The position numbers and the translations under genes were made by a program. From Gracilaria gracilis (lineage: Eukaryota > Rhodophyta > Florideophyceae > Gracilariales > Gracilariaceae), in assembly GCA_030374805.1 (NCBI GenBank), contig JARGSG010000040.1, forward strand, positions 248,001 through 312,000: a stretch of 64,000 nt of DNA. Direction: 5' to 3'. Shown here piece by piece: positions 22,466 through 34,040 of the stretch. Under the pieces are notes generated by a model. It was not told where the DNA came from. It saw only the letters and a program-made list of their open reading frames with translations, and did no database searches. The stretch's first letter is position 1. Each line of letters begins with the position of its first letter.

Positions 22466-25400
22466 ATGACGCAGTCTGCCGACCTTTGCGAGTCGCAGCC
22501 CGTGATAACCTCTCTTCAAAAGTATGTCAAGCGTCTGGCAGGCAAGCGGGTCATCAGCAAGATCCTTATGGCCAACAATGGAATTGCCGCCGTCAAGGCA
22601 ATTCGTTCCATCCGAAGATGGTCGTACGAGACTTTTGGAAATGAGCGCACCATCGAGTTTGTCTCAATGGCTACCCCAGAGGATGTAGCCGCAAACGCTG
22701 AGTATATGCCAATGGCCGACATGTGGACCTCCGTGCCAAGCGGGTCTAATAACCACAACTTCGCTAACGTCGAGCTTATTTGCGATCTTGCAAATCGTTT
22801 CGACTGCGATACCGTCTGGGCGGGATGGGGGCATGCCTCCGAAAACCCCAACTTGCCGGCGAGGTAAAGTTCCAGCTTGTCATAACCTTCTTGGGCTCCA
22901 ATCCGGAGAGCATGCATGCTTTAGGTGACAAGATTGCCAGCATAATCATTGCACAGTCGGCCAAGGTACCCACTGTCGCTTGGTCGGGTACAGGTTTATC
23001 TGTCAACTACAAGGACGACGGCGAAGTTCCCGATCACGTGTACCAACAAGCTTGCGTGCTGTCTGTGTAACATGCAAAGAGAGCGGCCGAGGAATGCGGA
23101 TATCCACTTGTCGTCAAGGCATCGGAAGGCGGCGGTGGAAAGGGCATTCGCGTCGTATTTGAGGAAGCCGCAATATGCACTGCATACCGCCAAGTTGCAA
23201 GTGAGGTACCAGGATCCCTGATTTTCCTTATGCGTCTCGTGCAGAACGCTCGTCGTCTAGAAGTTCAGATCGTAGCTGATGAGTATGGTGATGCTATCGC
23301 ACTGTACGGAAGGGACTGCTCTGTTCAACGACGACATCAGAAAATCATTGAAGAAGGACTGGTTGTTGCGGCACCCCCCAATGTTTGGAAGGGCTTGGAG
23401 AAGGCTGCTGTGGCATTGACGAAAGAGGTTGGATATGTAGGGGCAGGCACCATGGAATACCTCTACAAGGGAGATAAGAGCGGCGGCGAATTTTACTTCC
23501 TTGAACTCAATCCGCGACTGCAAGTAGAGCACCCTGTTACGGAGTGGATCACGGGTGTTAATCTACCAGCTCTTCAACTTCACATTGGAATGGGCATTCC
23601 TCTTAGACGTGTGGCTACCATTCGCAAGTTTCTTCGACTCCCCGATGGCCCTTCATGCGATGATCATGTCACGTCACCACTCGCTGCTATGACGGCACCC
23701 TCTCTGCAGTCTGGCAACGGAACTCTAAGCGCGGAGCATTCGGGAGATGATCTCGAGCCACTGGCGTTAGCTCCTATGCCTCCTGATGGCCACTTCATCT
23801 CATGCAGAGTTACGGCGGAGAATCCGGATGAAGGATTTCAGCCAACTTCTGGCGGCATTCAAGAGTTGATGTTCCGAAACACTCCGAACGTTTGAGGTTA
23901 CTTCAGTGTCGGTGCTTCTGGTGGCGCTCATGAATTCGCAGACTCTCAGTTTGGTCACCTATTCGCCTGGGGAGAAACGCTAGAATCGTCGAGAAGATCC
24001 CTTGTGCTTGCTCTGAAGGAGCTCTCTATTCGTGGCGATATTCGAACGACGGTAAAAGACCTCATTAAGCTGTTGGAGTTGAAGGCTTTCCGTGAGAATC
24101 AAATCACAACTGCTTGGCTTGATAGTCGTATTGCGGAAAAGGTGGCGGCGGAGAAGCCTCCGACGGACCTGGCGGTCATCATCGGTGCAGTATGTCGAGC
24201 ACATGTTCAATTCACAGAACGGGCTGAATTTTTCACAAAGTGCCTTGAGCGCGGGCAGTTACTACCACTCGACAAATCTCTAGTCGAATTTCCTGTGGAA
24301 CTCATATACGACGATCGGAAGTACTGCTTTAAAGTGACCCGTGCAGATGTTTCTACGTTTCGAGTACGACTAGCCAACGATAAATTCGGTAAGGATTCCA
24401 ATAAGAGCGTGTTGCCAGCTTCGTACTCTCGCTGATGGTGCGAAGCAGGTGGTGTTGAACGGTCGATCTCATGTCTGCTACCTGCGGGAAGACCTCACTG
24501 GTCTGCGTCTTTCAATCGATGGGAAGACGTGCTTGTTCCCGAAGGAAGATGATCCAACTCGACTCGCTTCGTCAATGAGTGGAAAACTAGTTCGATATCT
24601 AGTACAAAACGATGAACGAGTTTCCGTCAGTCAACCTTACGTCGAGCTAGAGGTTATGAAGATGTATCTAACGTTCTCGGCACCTGAAGCTGAAAGAATA
24701 ACGCTCACTAGCACTGAAAGGACCCCTGTTGAGATTGGAGAAGTTGTCGCTACTATGGAATTAGATGATCCAAGCAAGGTTCGAAGAGCTGAGAAGTTTG
24801 TTGGAAGCTTGCCAGATTTCAATGATCCTCAGGCACTGGGTCTGAAACCACATCAACAGTTCTTTGCAGCGGAGAAGCAACTGCGGCTGCTTTTGCGGGG
24901 CTTTGATGCCAAGAAAGACTCCATGACGGATTTCATCAACTGCGTTGATGATGTGAGAGTTTGCGCTGTAGGCAAACTCTTTCTTTTCTCTCTGGGCGAA
25001 TATCTCCTGATTTACAGAAGAATATTGAGTCGGAGTTGCAGTCAATGTTACGGGATACTGGTGTGGAAGATAGGAATGATTTCGGGAGAGGGGAAAAGAT
25101 AAGAGCATGCTTCTCGAGCTCGGACAGCACACAAGCGAAGCAAAAATGGATGAATCAGACAAAAGTAGTTCCATACGCAGTTTCTCAAATTGTCACTCAT
25201 TGCGGAGACGTTATGGAAGCATCGGAATTGATAGAGACGGCTTCCAAGTATTCCAGTGGGAGCATCCTTGCCACGTCAATTGCCAGCCTGCTTGATGAAT
25301 ATCTCAGAATCGAGAAGAACCTCGCTCGGAGAACGGGGGGTGCAGCTGACGCACTTTTTGCACTTCGCAATGGAAACAAGAACGACTTGTCCTCAATTGT

Positions 25401-25557
25401 CGACGTTGCCGTCTCTCATATTCGTCTTAGAGAAAAGAACACCTCACTGATCAAGTTTCTTGAAGTGTTGTCGAGACCTGCGTTGTCCGCAGTGCTTTCG
25501 GAAGAGAATTTGCAAACAGCAGAGTTCAAGGCACGTTTTCATCAGCTCAGTCAACTG
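22466..25557 (+). pseudogene. ACC1: Acetyl-CoA carboxylase (homomeric), N-terminal half, broken
   Basis: ATG 22466 opens the biotin carboxylase domain: [73 protein letters not shown] (ATP-grasp glycine loop), [11 protein letters not shown] and [20 protein letters not shown]. The biotin attachment site EVMKM is at 24650-24664. The central region continues to about FKARFHQLSQ. Breaks: a frame change at about 22860; TAA 23068-23070; TGA 23893-23895 exactly where homologues have Trp (NVWGYFSV); frame changes near 24420 and 25010. The carboxyltransferase half is absent: at 25557 the text switches to a thiolase. The enzyme makes malonyl-CoA for fatty acid synthesis or elongation. About 1,000 of 2,200 residues are represented. 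Confidence 0.9.
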
Positions 25558-26597
25558 TAGTCGGAGCAGCACGAACGCCAATTGGCTCTTATGGTGGATC
25601 ACTTTCAAGAGTCTCCGCTACCAGACTAGGTTCGATTGCTATCCAAGGTGCGTATAATCCAGCCCATCGTACAAGGTACTGAGGCCAGATCGGAACTAAC
25701 TTGCAACTGTAGGCGCATTGAAAAAAGCCGGCGTCCGCCCGTGTGATGTGGATTCTTGCTATATGGGAAACGTTTGTTCTGCCGGTCTTGGACAGGCTCC
25801 AGCCCGGCAGGCAGCCATGGGGGCAGGCTTACCCGTTTGCTGTGTGTGTACCACAGTAAACAAAGTATGTTCCTCAGGCCTGAAGACTTATCTATGGCTG
25901 TCCAAGACATAATCCTAGGGCAAGCTAACGTTGTCGTTGCAGGGGGTGTGGAGAATATATCAAAAATCCCATTCTACGTTCCACAGGCCCGTTTCGGCTA
26001 TCGCATTGGCGACGGACAGCTGGTAGACGGACTGCTGAACGACGGGTTAATCGATCCATACAATCAGAACCACATGGGTCTTTGCGCCGAAATTTGTTCA
26101 AAGCGTCATGGCATAACCCGGGAAACGCAAGATAGACACGCAAAGGAGAGCTATCGACGATCTAGAGCCGCATGGGAAGATCGAAGGTTCTATTCAGAAG
26201 TTGTACCAGTCGTTGTAAGCGAAGGTGGAAAGGAGTTACGTGTGGAAAGAGAGGAGGAATGTTTCCGCATTGATGTGTCAACTAGGAGTCATTGTCAGCA
26301 TCTTTCGTCAAAGACGGGAGTGGTACAGTAACCAGAGGAAATGCGTCCGGATTTAACGATGGTGCAGCAGCGCTGGTGCTTGTTAGCAGGTGAAAAGCCG
26401 CTGAACTCGGTTTATCAGCCCTGGCTACTATACGCGGTTTTGCCGATGCTGAGGTAGAACCGGAACAGTTTACTACAGCACCGTCATTATCTATTCCAAG
26501 GGAACTGAAACGAGCCGGTAGGAGCAAGGACGAAGTTGATGTGTTTGAATTGAATGAGGCCTTTTCTGTGGTAGCTTTGGCAAACTCGATGCTTTGA
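25558..26597 (+). pseudogene. Acetyl-CoA acetyltransferase (thiolase), 5'- and 3'-truncated, broken
   Basis: Begins without its own Met as VVGAARTPIGSYGGSLSRVS, the second strand of the thiolase fold. After the 65-bp intron it continues [35 protein letters not shown] and [13 protein letters not shown], with the nucleophilic Cys in KVCSSG. A frame change follows, then NVVVAGGVENISKIPFYVPQ, GLCAEICSKRHGITRETQD, VTRGNASGFNDGAAALVLVS and DEVDVFELNEAFSVVALANS (NEAF motif). The C-terminal GHPIG-containing block is missing, because a GC-rich unrelated sequence begins at about 26594. At least two frame disruptions. It directly abuts the carboxylase relic with no spacer. Confidence 0.85.
25648..25712 (+). 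other. 65-bp spliceosomal intron in the thiolase relic
   Basis: Donor AAG/GTGCGT, branch-like CTAAC at 25696-25700, acceptor AACTGTAG. Removal joins SIAIQ-G to ALKKAG, which restores the thiolase alignment without loss. The intron shows the fragment came from genomic DNA and not from a processed transcript. Confidence 0.85.
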
Positions 26598-27130
26598 CGA
26601 CGATGACGGCGCGGCGGCGCCGCCCGCCGTGCGCGTCGTCGCGCCCGCCGTGTTGCACGAGGGTGTGGCCGGTGCGCTCGTTCGTGCTGGCGCCCGCGCC
26701 GCCGCGCCTCCTCACAGCCGCCGCGCCCGCGTGCGCGCGCCACTTTGAGCGCGCGCTGCTCGTGTGCGACGCCGCCGCCGCCGCCGGCGACGACGAGGAC
26801 GAAGACGACGGCGACGGCGACCACCGCGTGCTGCTGCTGCGCCTGCCGCACGCGCCGGGCGGGGCGGTGCGCGCGATGTCGCTGCGCGACGCGCACGTGC
26901 TGGCCGCCGCGCGCCACGCCTTCTTCACCGTGCGCGCCGTCGTGCGCGACGACGATGACCACTGCCCCGCCGCCCGCTGCCGCGCGTTGTACTTATCGGC
27001 GCCGCCTGCGCACCCCTGGAAGCGTGCTCTGCGCGCGCTCTGCGCACGCCTTCGCCTCGCGCCGCGATGCCGCCACAACGCGCCCGTCGCGCGGACCACC
27101 GTGCCACAGTAGGCTGCTTGCACGCCATGC
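26594..27130 (+). CDS. GC-rich coding-like frame of unknown function
   Basis: A 172-codon plus frame with about 75% GC, far above its neighbours. It includes LTAAAPACARHFERALLVCD, an acidic run (DDEDEDDGDGD), HRVLLLRLPHAPGG and DAHVLAAARHAFFTVRAVV, which look like folded protein and not a simple repeat. Long overlapping frames on the other strand are expected from the GC content. No family recognised and no clear start, so it may be a fragment joined to the thiolase end. Confidence 0.35.
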
Positions 27131-28319
27131 AGCGGCAGCACGCGCTTGCAGCGCGGAGACGCGCTCGGCGGCGTACTTGTCGCGATGCGGTGTGCCTTCG
27201 AGGTCATGCGGACCATGTACTTCTGTCCAAAAGCAAAACAGCAGCGCAAGGTTAAACCCTTCCCGCAAGGCAATGTTTCCGTGTTCAGCTAAGAAGCCGT
27301 TCGTGTGATCCTTCCTCATGTCCCCTGCAATGGTGCGGCTGGCACAAATATTGGACAGAAGCTTCTCCTTCACTTGTGATGGTTGTCGCCGTATCAGTGC
27401 GAACCAGGAAGACATAGAAACAGTGAACGTCCGCCCTCTTGCCCATGCTTGACAAGCGGAGAAACGAGTAGCTGAGAGATACAAGGCGTAAAGGACTACG
27501 AGGTATACAAAACAATCAATGAGAACCCGCCTGCGCTCGAGTGGTCGCTCTGCTTTCGATACATGCTCGATAGAGCGCGGCTTCCTCATCACCAACAGAC
27601 GGTGGGTTGGAGTCTAAAACACCGGCCAGCCCAAGTTGAAGTTGCGTTGTGATGTGATCGTGTTTGTTACGCTCTATCCCGGCGCTGCTTGGAATGCAAT
27701 TGCTGGCGCGGCCGGCATTGTCAGCACATCGCTCGATACTAAGTAGTAAGCAGGCGCAGCACGGGTCGCTCAGAAGAACGGCGAATGGAAAGCACGGTTA
27801 TTGAAGTCTCAGCCTTCAGCCTTCCTGAAACGGATCGAGCGGCGCCTTCAAACAGCATTCGTCGCGATCAATGCACCAGCAAAGCGTGCTGCATAGCATT
27901 CTAACAGCCCGTTGTACCTACGTGATTGCACGCTCGGGCCGGTAGTCATATGCTGGAAACCGCACAGTGGATGACTCGCATAGCACCTTTGCGGTGTGAG
28001 GTACATCATCGGCAGGGAAGCGTATGCGAGAGCGCAGCGAAGCGATGGAACGACATGTGACGGGAGTAGGTTCCAGCGCAAATGACTTCCCTGCCAGGCG
28101 GTGGCACGGTGACGCAAGAGTGCGCGCTTTAGCTCCCATGTCACCGACAGCACGCAACTAGCCTCCACGAGGCTGACGCGGCGGGCGGCGGCGGGGAGCG
28201 GAGACGTGGAGCGGCAGCGGGGAGCGGAGATGTTGAGCGGCGACGTAGAGCAGAGACGAGGAGTTCCGACGGGGATGGGATCTGTTGAGCGGTGATCTCT
28301 TGAGGGGGAACTTTGGTAG
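27131..28319. other. Spacer with no recognised gene
   Basis: A minus-strand frame near 27285-27595 has one hydrophobic segment (LIDCFVYLVVLYALYLSATR) but no family match. The rest is short frames. 28180-28260 is a short GGCGGCGG/GGAGCGGAG purine-rich run. Confidence 0.35.
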
Positions 28320-28799
28320 ATGCCCGCAGTGAAATCCTATTTTGGCCTGGTAGACGTGAGCTGGGTCTGCAGCTGTTCACGTAGAACTGGCTACTGTAAG
28401 GATTCCCGACACTGTCACCCTGACAACGTCATGGTGACAGTTGCTCATGAGCAGTACAAAGGTGCCCTTCTTCAAGAACTAGACCTTAAACGTCCGACAT
28501 TTTGCAACTGTAATGTGCAGGGGAAGTGTGGCTATTGCACAGCTATGTCGAGCGGATTTTGTACGAATTTCGTGTGTATGATGCCTTTCGTACTACGAAA
28601 GGCATCATTCACACGCACAGAATGTGTTTCTCAGCACAGGCAGTTTGAGTCCGACTCAGCTCCGTGTATGATATTGTTGCTTACAAAACATTGGATTCAA
28701 GGAGCAAATCATGAAGTGGCATCAACGCAGCGACCATCATACATTCCAAGGCACGTAACGGCGGCTTTTTTGTTCAGTTGCTTTAACATTACTTTTTAG
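28320..28799 (+). CDS. Hypothetical Cys-rich protein, uncertain
   Basis: A 159-codon frame with ten or more cysteines in the first 90 residues (VCSCSRRTGYCKDSRHCH and CNCNVQGKCGYC). No signal peptide and no recognised family. A perfect 14-bp hairpin lies inside it (28579-28607), which makes a coding role less certain. Confidence 0.3.
   Translation: MPAVKSYFGLVDVSWVCSCSRRTGYCKDSRHCHPDNVMVTVAHEQYKGALLQELDLKRPTFCNCNVQGKCGYCTAMSSGFCTNFVCMMPFVLRKASFTRTECVSQHRQFESDSAPCMILLLTKHWIQGANHEVASTQRPSYIPRHVTAAFLFSCFNITF
28579..28607. other. Perfect 14-bp hairpin
   Basis: Arms TGATGCCTTTCGTA and exact complement with a single-base loop (C, 28593). Outer bases add a few more imperfect pairs (GTGTA / TCACAC). 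One of several long near-loopless palindromes in the window. Confidence 0.85.
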
Positions 28800-29018
28800 C
28801 CATTGTCAGGTGAACATCATCAGCGATTGTGTGAGGTTCACGGAGGAACCTCCACAGGAACCATGAAGCCCGGAGACCTTTTTGTTGATGGTTGAAGTAT
28901 GTTTCTTACGGTAGCACTATCTGCTGTCAATTTCGTCCCATGATAGACGTTTACGGTACGATTTCTAGCCAGCAGAAGCCATAAGCATTCGTTACTTTCG
29001 CAAATTGGTCTCGCCGAG

Positions 29019-29892
29019 TCAGCACTCAATCAAATGGTGATTTGAGTGCTCGGTAGCTAGAATGCCAGGCTTCTGAAGAGGCAGACCGGAACCAGCCCAC
29101 TTAGCCACAAAATCCAACGCTTTTTGCGAAGCAGTTCGTCCAGAATTGTCGGTAGCGTGCACGTCAGCGCCCAGCGCCACCAGCACTTGCACGGTGCGCA
29201 CTTGGCCGTAAAAAGTGGCCTTGTGCAACGCTGTTTCGCCCGCGAAGTTCGTACAGTTCACGTCAGCGCCTCGGCCAACCAGCAAGTTGACGGCGGCCAC
29301 GCGGTTATAATGCGCGGCGTGGTGCAACGCTGTGTCCCCGCACCTGTCGGCGCGGTGCAAGTCGCTACCATACGCCAGAAGCGCTTCCACGATGTTCACG
29401 GCGTCATAGTCAATGCGCAGAGCCAGGTTGGAATCGTACACTGGCCCGACGGCATCGTGCAACGCGGTTGCTCCCCACGCGTCGGCGGAGTGAAAGATGG
29501 CTCCGCGCGCTAACAGCATTTTGGTGGCGTGTTCGCGTCCATTTCCAACTGCCTTGTGCAGTGGTGTTCCGCCGCGTTTCTCCAAGCAGTTGATGTGCGC
29601 GCCGCGCGCCAGGAGCGTTTGCATGACAAGCTCATGTCCTTGCGACGCCGCGCTGTGCAACGCAGTCCAGCCTTGGTTGTCTGGCCAATGCACGCTGGCT
29701 CTACGAGCCAACAGCGCTTCTACCACAGCCACGTGCCCTTTCGTGGCGGCGTACTGCAGCGCAGTCTCGCCATATTTGCAACGAGATCACTTGCTGCAAA
29801 TCGCCGCGCTCGGCAGCGGCACGCAGCTTCTCGCCGTGGTGACTCGTAAACAGATTCAAACACATCAAGCTGGCTATATTTACTGCCGTCAC
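29019..29892 (-). pseudogene. Ankyrin-repeat protein with one frame change
   Basis: From about 29866 the frame reads MCLNLFTSHHGEKLRAAAER then GDLQQVISLQ, a typical ankyrin N-cap. After a single frame change near 29793 come seven to eight repeats: KYGETALQYAATKGHVAVVE, NQGWTALHSAASQGHELVMQ, RGGTPLHKAVGNGREHATKM, WGATALHDAVG (with a longer loop), CGDTALHHAAHYNRVAAVNL, FAGETALHKATFYGQVRTVQ and a last NSGRTASQKA. The repeats themselves are well preserved, including LLARGA and DVN turns. Ankyrin arrays bind proteins, so the partner is unknown. The frame change could be a recent null allele or a consensus error. The C-terminal tail is short. Confidence 0.75.
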
Positions 29893-30199
29893 TGCCCCCA
29901 GTGCGGCGTCTTTTCATCTCTTTTATTTTCGTTGGTGGCTGCTGGAAACAGAAGGCCGTGCGTCACTTGCCACTTTGGCATTGCTGCGCAATCTCAGCTC
30001 CAAGCTACCCTTTCGTCTCGCATGTCGATACTCTTCATGTGCCTGATGCAGTGGCGCCATGGGCCATGTGCACCACGCTTGAGCAGCTCCCATGGCTCAG
30101 AAACTTACAGCGTTGGCTGCTTACAGCTTCAAACAATCCTTGTTCTTGGCCGTGTTTTCAAGGAATGGTGGTGATTGGAGCACACCGGAGGGCGTCCAT

Positions 30200-33100
30200 T
30201 CAAAAAATGTACACCTGCGTCGTGCGTGTCGTGCTGTACGCGTGTGCGCGGTGTGCCGCAGCACACTCCGCCGCCTGCGAGATGTGTTTTGTAGACCGCC
30301 GCAGGGAGCGACGCGCATGGGCGCCAGTGCCGCCGGCCGTGGCTAATGAACTGATCAATGGAAATGGGTCATGCGTTCCGCCGACCGCTTTAGAGCACAA
30401 TTTCGCACGTCGGCCTAAGCAACGCATCGCGGTAAACGGTGGTGCTCGTCCGAAATAGACTACACGTACATTCGAAGGTGGCCAAATACATGAGCTGCTC
30501 ACCCTCACAGCGGTAGAAAACCTGATAATCAGGCATCTTGGTCCAGCTCCATGAGATACCCACAATTCACACCCTCGCTGCACGTCGCACACCGCTGTCG
30601 AGCGTTCATGCTGCCGTTCGAAAACCACCCGAGTGCCGTCAACGTTTGTACCCACACCCACGAGAAAGCCGCCCATATGCACGGGCGCACACACTCGTCT
30701 GCCACTTCGTACATCCCACACGTGAAACATCCCGTCCGAAGATGCGGACACCACTCGGCTTCCATCGCCGCTGAACGTAACGCAATGCATAGAAGCACGT
30801 TCGCCTCCCAAAGGCAGTCCCACCATCTCTCCGCTCTCAACATCCCATATCCGCACGGTTGTATCTTGAGACGCGGACACCGCTTGTTTCCCGTCACCAC
30901 TGAACGCAACGCTCCACACAGAAGCAGAGTGTCCGACTAAAGGCTTTCCCACCATCACGCTGTTCTCAACATCCCATATCCGCACTGCTGCGTCGTCAGA
31001 CCCGGACACCACTCGCCTTCCGTCACCACTAAACGCCGCGGACAACACAGCATTAGAGTGGCCTACCAAAGGCCGTCCCACCATCTCCCCACTCTCCACA
31101 TCCCATATTCGCAGCGTTGTGTCGTAGGACACAGACACTACTCGTCTCCCGTCACTGCTGAACGCAGCATAGCGTACAGCACCAACGTGGCCTACCAGGG
31201 GCTTTCCCACCATGTTTATGCTCTCTCTGTTCTCGACATCCCATATTCGCAGCGTTGCGTCATAAAAACCCAACAACACTTGTCTTCCGTTATCGCAGAA
31301 CGCAGCGAATCGCACACCAGGGACGTAGGCTCCTAGCGGAGGTTCCACCTTCTCCACGCTCTCCAAATTCCATATCCTCATCGAGTCGGGGGACCCCGAC
31401 ACCACTCGCCTTCCGTCATTGCTGAACGCAGCCCAACGCACAGCACCAGAATGGCCTGTCAAGGGCGGTCCCACCATCTGTTCGCTCTCAATGTTCCATA
31501 TTCGCAACGTTCTATAGAAGGTCCCGAACACCACTCGTCTCCCGTCACCGCTGAACGCAGCGCAACCACAGGAGAAGAATAGCCTGCCATAGGCTGTCTC
31601 ACCATCTTTCCCCTCTCGAAGTCCCATATCCGCAACGTTGCATCGTACGACCCGGACACCACTCGTCTTCCGTCATCACTGAACGCAACGCACAACACAG
31701 AAGCAGAGTGGCCCAACATGGGCTTTCCCACCATTACACCGCTCTCAACATCCCATACCCGTAGCGTTGAATCGTCAGACCCGGACACTACTCGCCGCCC
31801 GTCATCGTTGAACGCAGCGCAATGAACGGCTGCCGAGTGGCCTACCAGTGGCTTTCCCACCATCTCCCCGCTCCCAACGTCCCATATCTGCAACGCTGAG
31901 TTCTTCGACCCGCACGCCAATCGCATTCCGTCACCACTTAACGCCAAATCACAAACTACCGCATCGATTTGTGTGTATAGCAAGCAACTCTCTGTGTCCC
32001 ATACATACACTGTTCCTGTCTCATCCACAATCGCAACTTTTCTCAAGTTAGCTGATATCGCTCCGTACAATACTCCTCTCACATCCACACCTTCCGTTTC
32101 AAACAATTGTCTACTTTGAAACCCGATCTGGCGGTCATACGACATCCAGTATACCTCAGAAGAAGTTACCCTATCCTGAAGAGCAGCGTATACATGCTGC
32201 CCTCTCTCGGACAGACACACAAGAAAAAGCTCAACGCCGAACTGTATCAGTTCTTCAACAACTTCACTTGCCGGCTGTAAAAATCCAATCGACGCTTTGG
32301 CCCATGGTCTGGGTGCACAGCTTTCCAGTGTGAACAACATCTTCGCCACGTTTGCTACCGCTCCTTCGTTCATGCGCCCAGCCTCGTAGGCATGCATGAC
32401 CACCTTGGCAATGCAACCAGCAGAAGCGAGCATATTGTCCAACTCCGACACTCTTACCGCGAGCGCTGCCGTATGTGTGAGCATTTTGAAGGGCGTCTTT
32501 CGCACGAGATTGACCACTGACGCTCCAAAGTCGTTCCACCCAAACAAAACTAGCACAGAAACAAGTGCGTCCACGTGCTTTTGCGTCATGCATCCACCAC
32601 GAACGGTATTTGAACCGGACTGCATGAGAGCTATGAGAGTTCGGGCGGCGTTTTTGTGCTTGATTCTGCACGCGGCGTGGAGCAAATCAGCCAAACAGTG
32701 ATATGTCTCAGAGAGAGAATCTTTGGCATAGTCTACAGCTTCCAAAAGCGTTTGCGCCGCATCAGCTGCACCGGAGTTCACACGACGAAGTATGACTCGC
32801 AACCCATCTTCGAAAGTTTCCTCACACGCAAGGGCGAACGCTTGGCAGCCGGGCAATATGAACAAGAAGGTGCAATGATAGAAGTAATCCAACGTTGGTC
32901 CTGCGTTGCCAGTGTAGCCTTCAAACTCTTCTTTGTCCGGATCAAGACCGTGGAAGAATTCCTCTCCGTCCTCCTCATCGAACTCCGGAACAGTCATATT
33001 CACTTGCACATCATCTTCATCGATAACCTTCGTGGTGGAGATTGATGATTCTATAATGTCGTCCATTGAATAGCCGATGCCGTTTTCTTCTTCGTCGTCG

Positions 33101-34040
33101 TCGTCATAGTATCCTCCACGATAACGATTGTAATGATCAGGGGCTTGTGCATTACCGCGGTCGCGTTTCTCGACAAGTGCTAAGAATAGTTCAGACTTTG
33201 CTGATTGAGGTATATGGCCACGCGTGCAGCATCGTTTCCTTTGAGTCTCTTAAACGAAATGTTCCTCTCCGTGTACTTGTGCTCCAGCATGTAGGTGAAC
33301 TTGTCCGGTTCCTCATTCTGTTCCCACTGCTCAGGAACGGCAACGAGTTTGTCCAACACAGCATCATGTCGCACCAGCTCTCTGCGCGGCGTATGACCGT
33401 CGGCGCGAATAAGATTTTACAGAAGCACGAGGCGGTTTCCGCCTTTAACCTCGGTCAACTCGTGTTCGCAGTCCGCGAAAAACGCTGTGGCAAAGAAGTA
33501 CGCAGCACTTCCTTCAGCATAATCGAACACCTTGTGCTCGTGGCGATGCCACACAATCAAAGCAGCGGAGGAGAACGCCGAGGGCATTTGCACGACCAGC
33601 GAAGCAAACATACCGGGCGCCTTCTCCGTGTCCTGGTGCGGCTTGAAGAAATCACCGGGTTCATACAACACCAGCTTGTCAGCTCCGCTGAAACCACCGC
33701 GCCGCGCACGCCCAACTGAGACGCCAAACGCTGCGCGAGTTGTTGGATGGCGGTGTTCCATGGCTGCCCCAGCGAGATGGACGACGTGCATCTCGCGACT
33801 GGAGCGGACGGACGTATCGACGACGATGTGCACGCCGCGCCCGAACGGCGACTGCACGGACACGGCGCGCAAAGTTTGGGCCTGCGAGGGCTGAAGCGGT
33901 AGCGCGATGGCGCCGACTCCGGCGACGCTGAGCGCGGGCAGAGGCAGTGCGTGCGCGGGGCCACCGACGGCGAAGGTGGAGGTGGCGGTCACATTGTCCA
34001 GAACGGTGTCGAGCGCGGCGAGGAACGGCTGCGAAGCCAT
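30200..34040 (-). pseudogene. 2OG-Fe(II) oxygenase (prolyl-hydroxylase-like) fused to a WD40 array
   Basis: ATG 34040. The oxygenase core has KLVLYEPGDFFKPHQDTEKA (iron-binding HxD), FASLVVQMPS and ADCEHELTEVKGGNRLVLL (second iron His). A TAA at 33417-33419 replaces the Tyr usual in LVYNL, then the frame continues through EHKYTERNISFKRLKG, an acidic linker, EFEGYTGNAGPTLDYFYH and a helical region with LFGWNDFGASVVNLVRK, all typical of this eukaryotic family. Without a break it passes into SCAPRPWAKASIGFLQ and about eleven WD40 blades (VVSGSxDxxLRIWDVESG, 43-residue period). A frame change near 31570 splits blade four. The WD40 part ends near 30545, and the frame runs on to 30200 through unrelated tail. 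The fused frame 31459-33066 covers the junction, so the fusion was once translatable. Confidence 0.75.

Noticed and set aside
28141-28380. Minus-strand Ser/Pro/Arg frame
   Set aside because: Created by a purine-rich GGCGGCGG/GGAGCGGAG run. No protein features.
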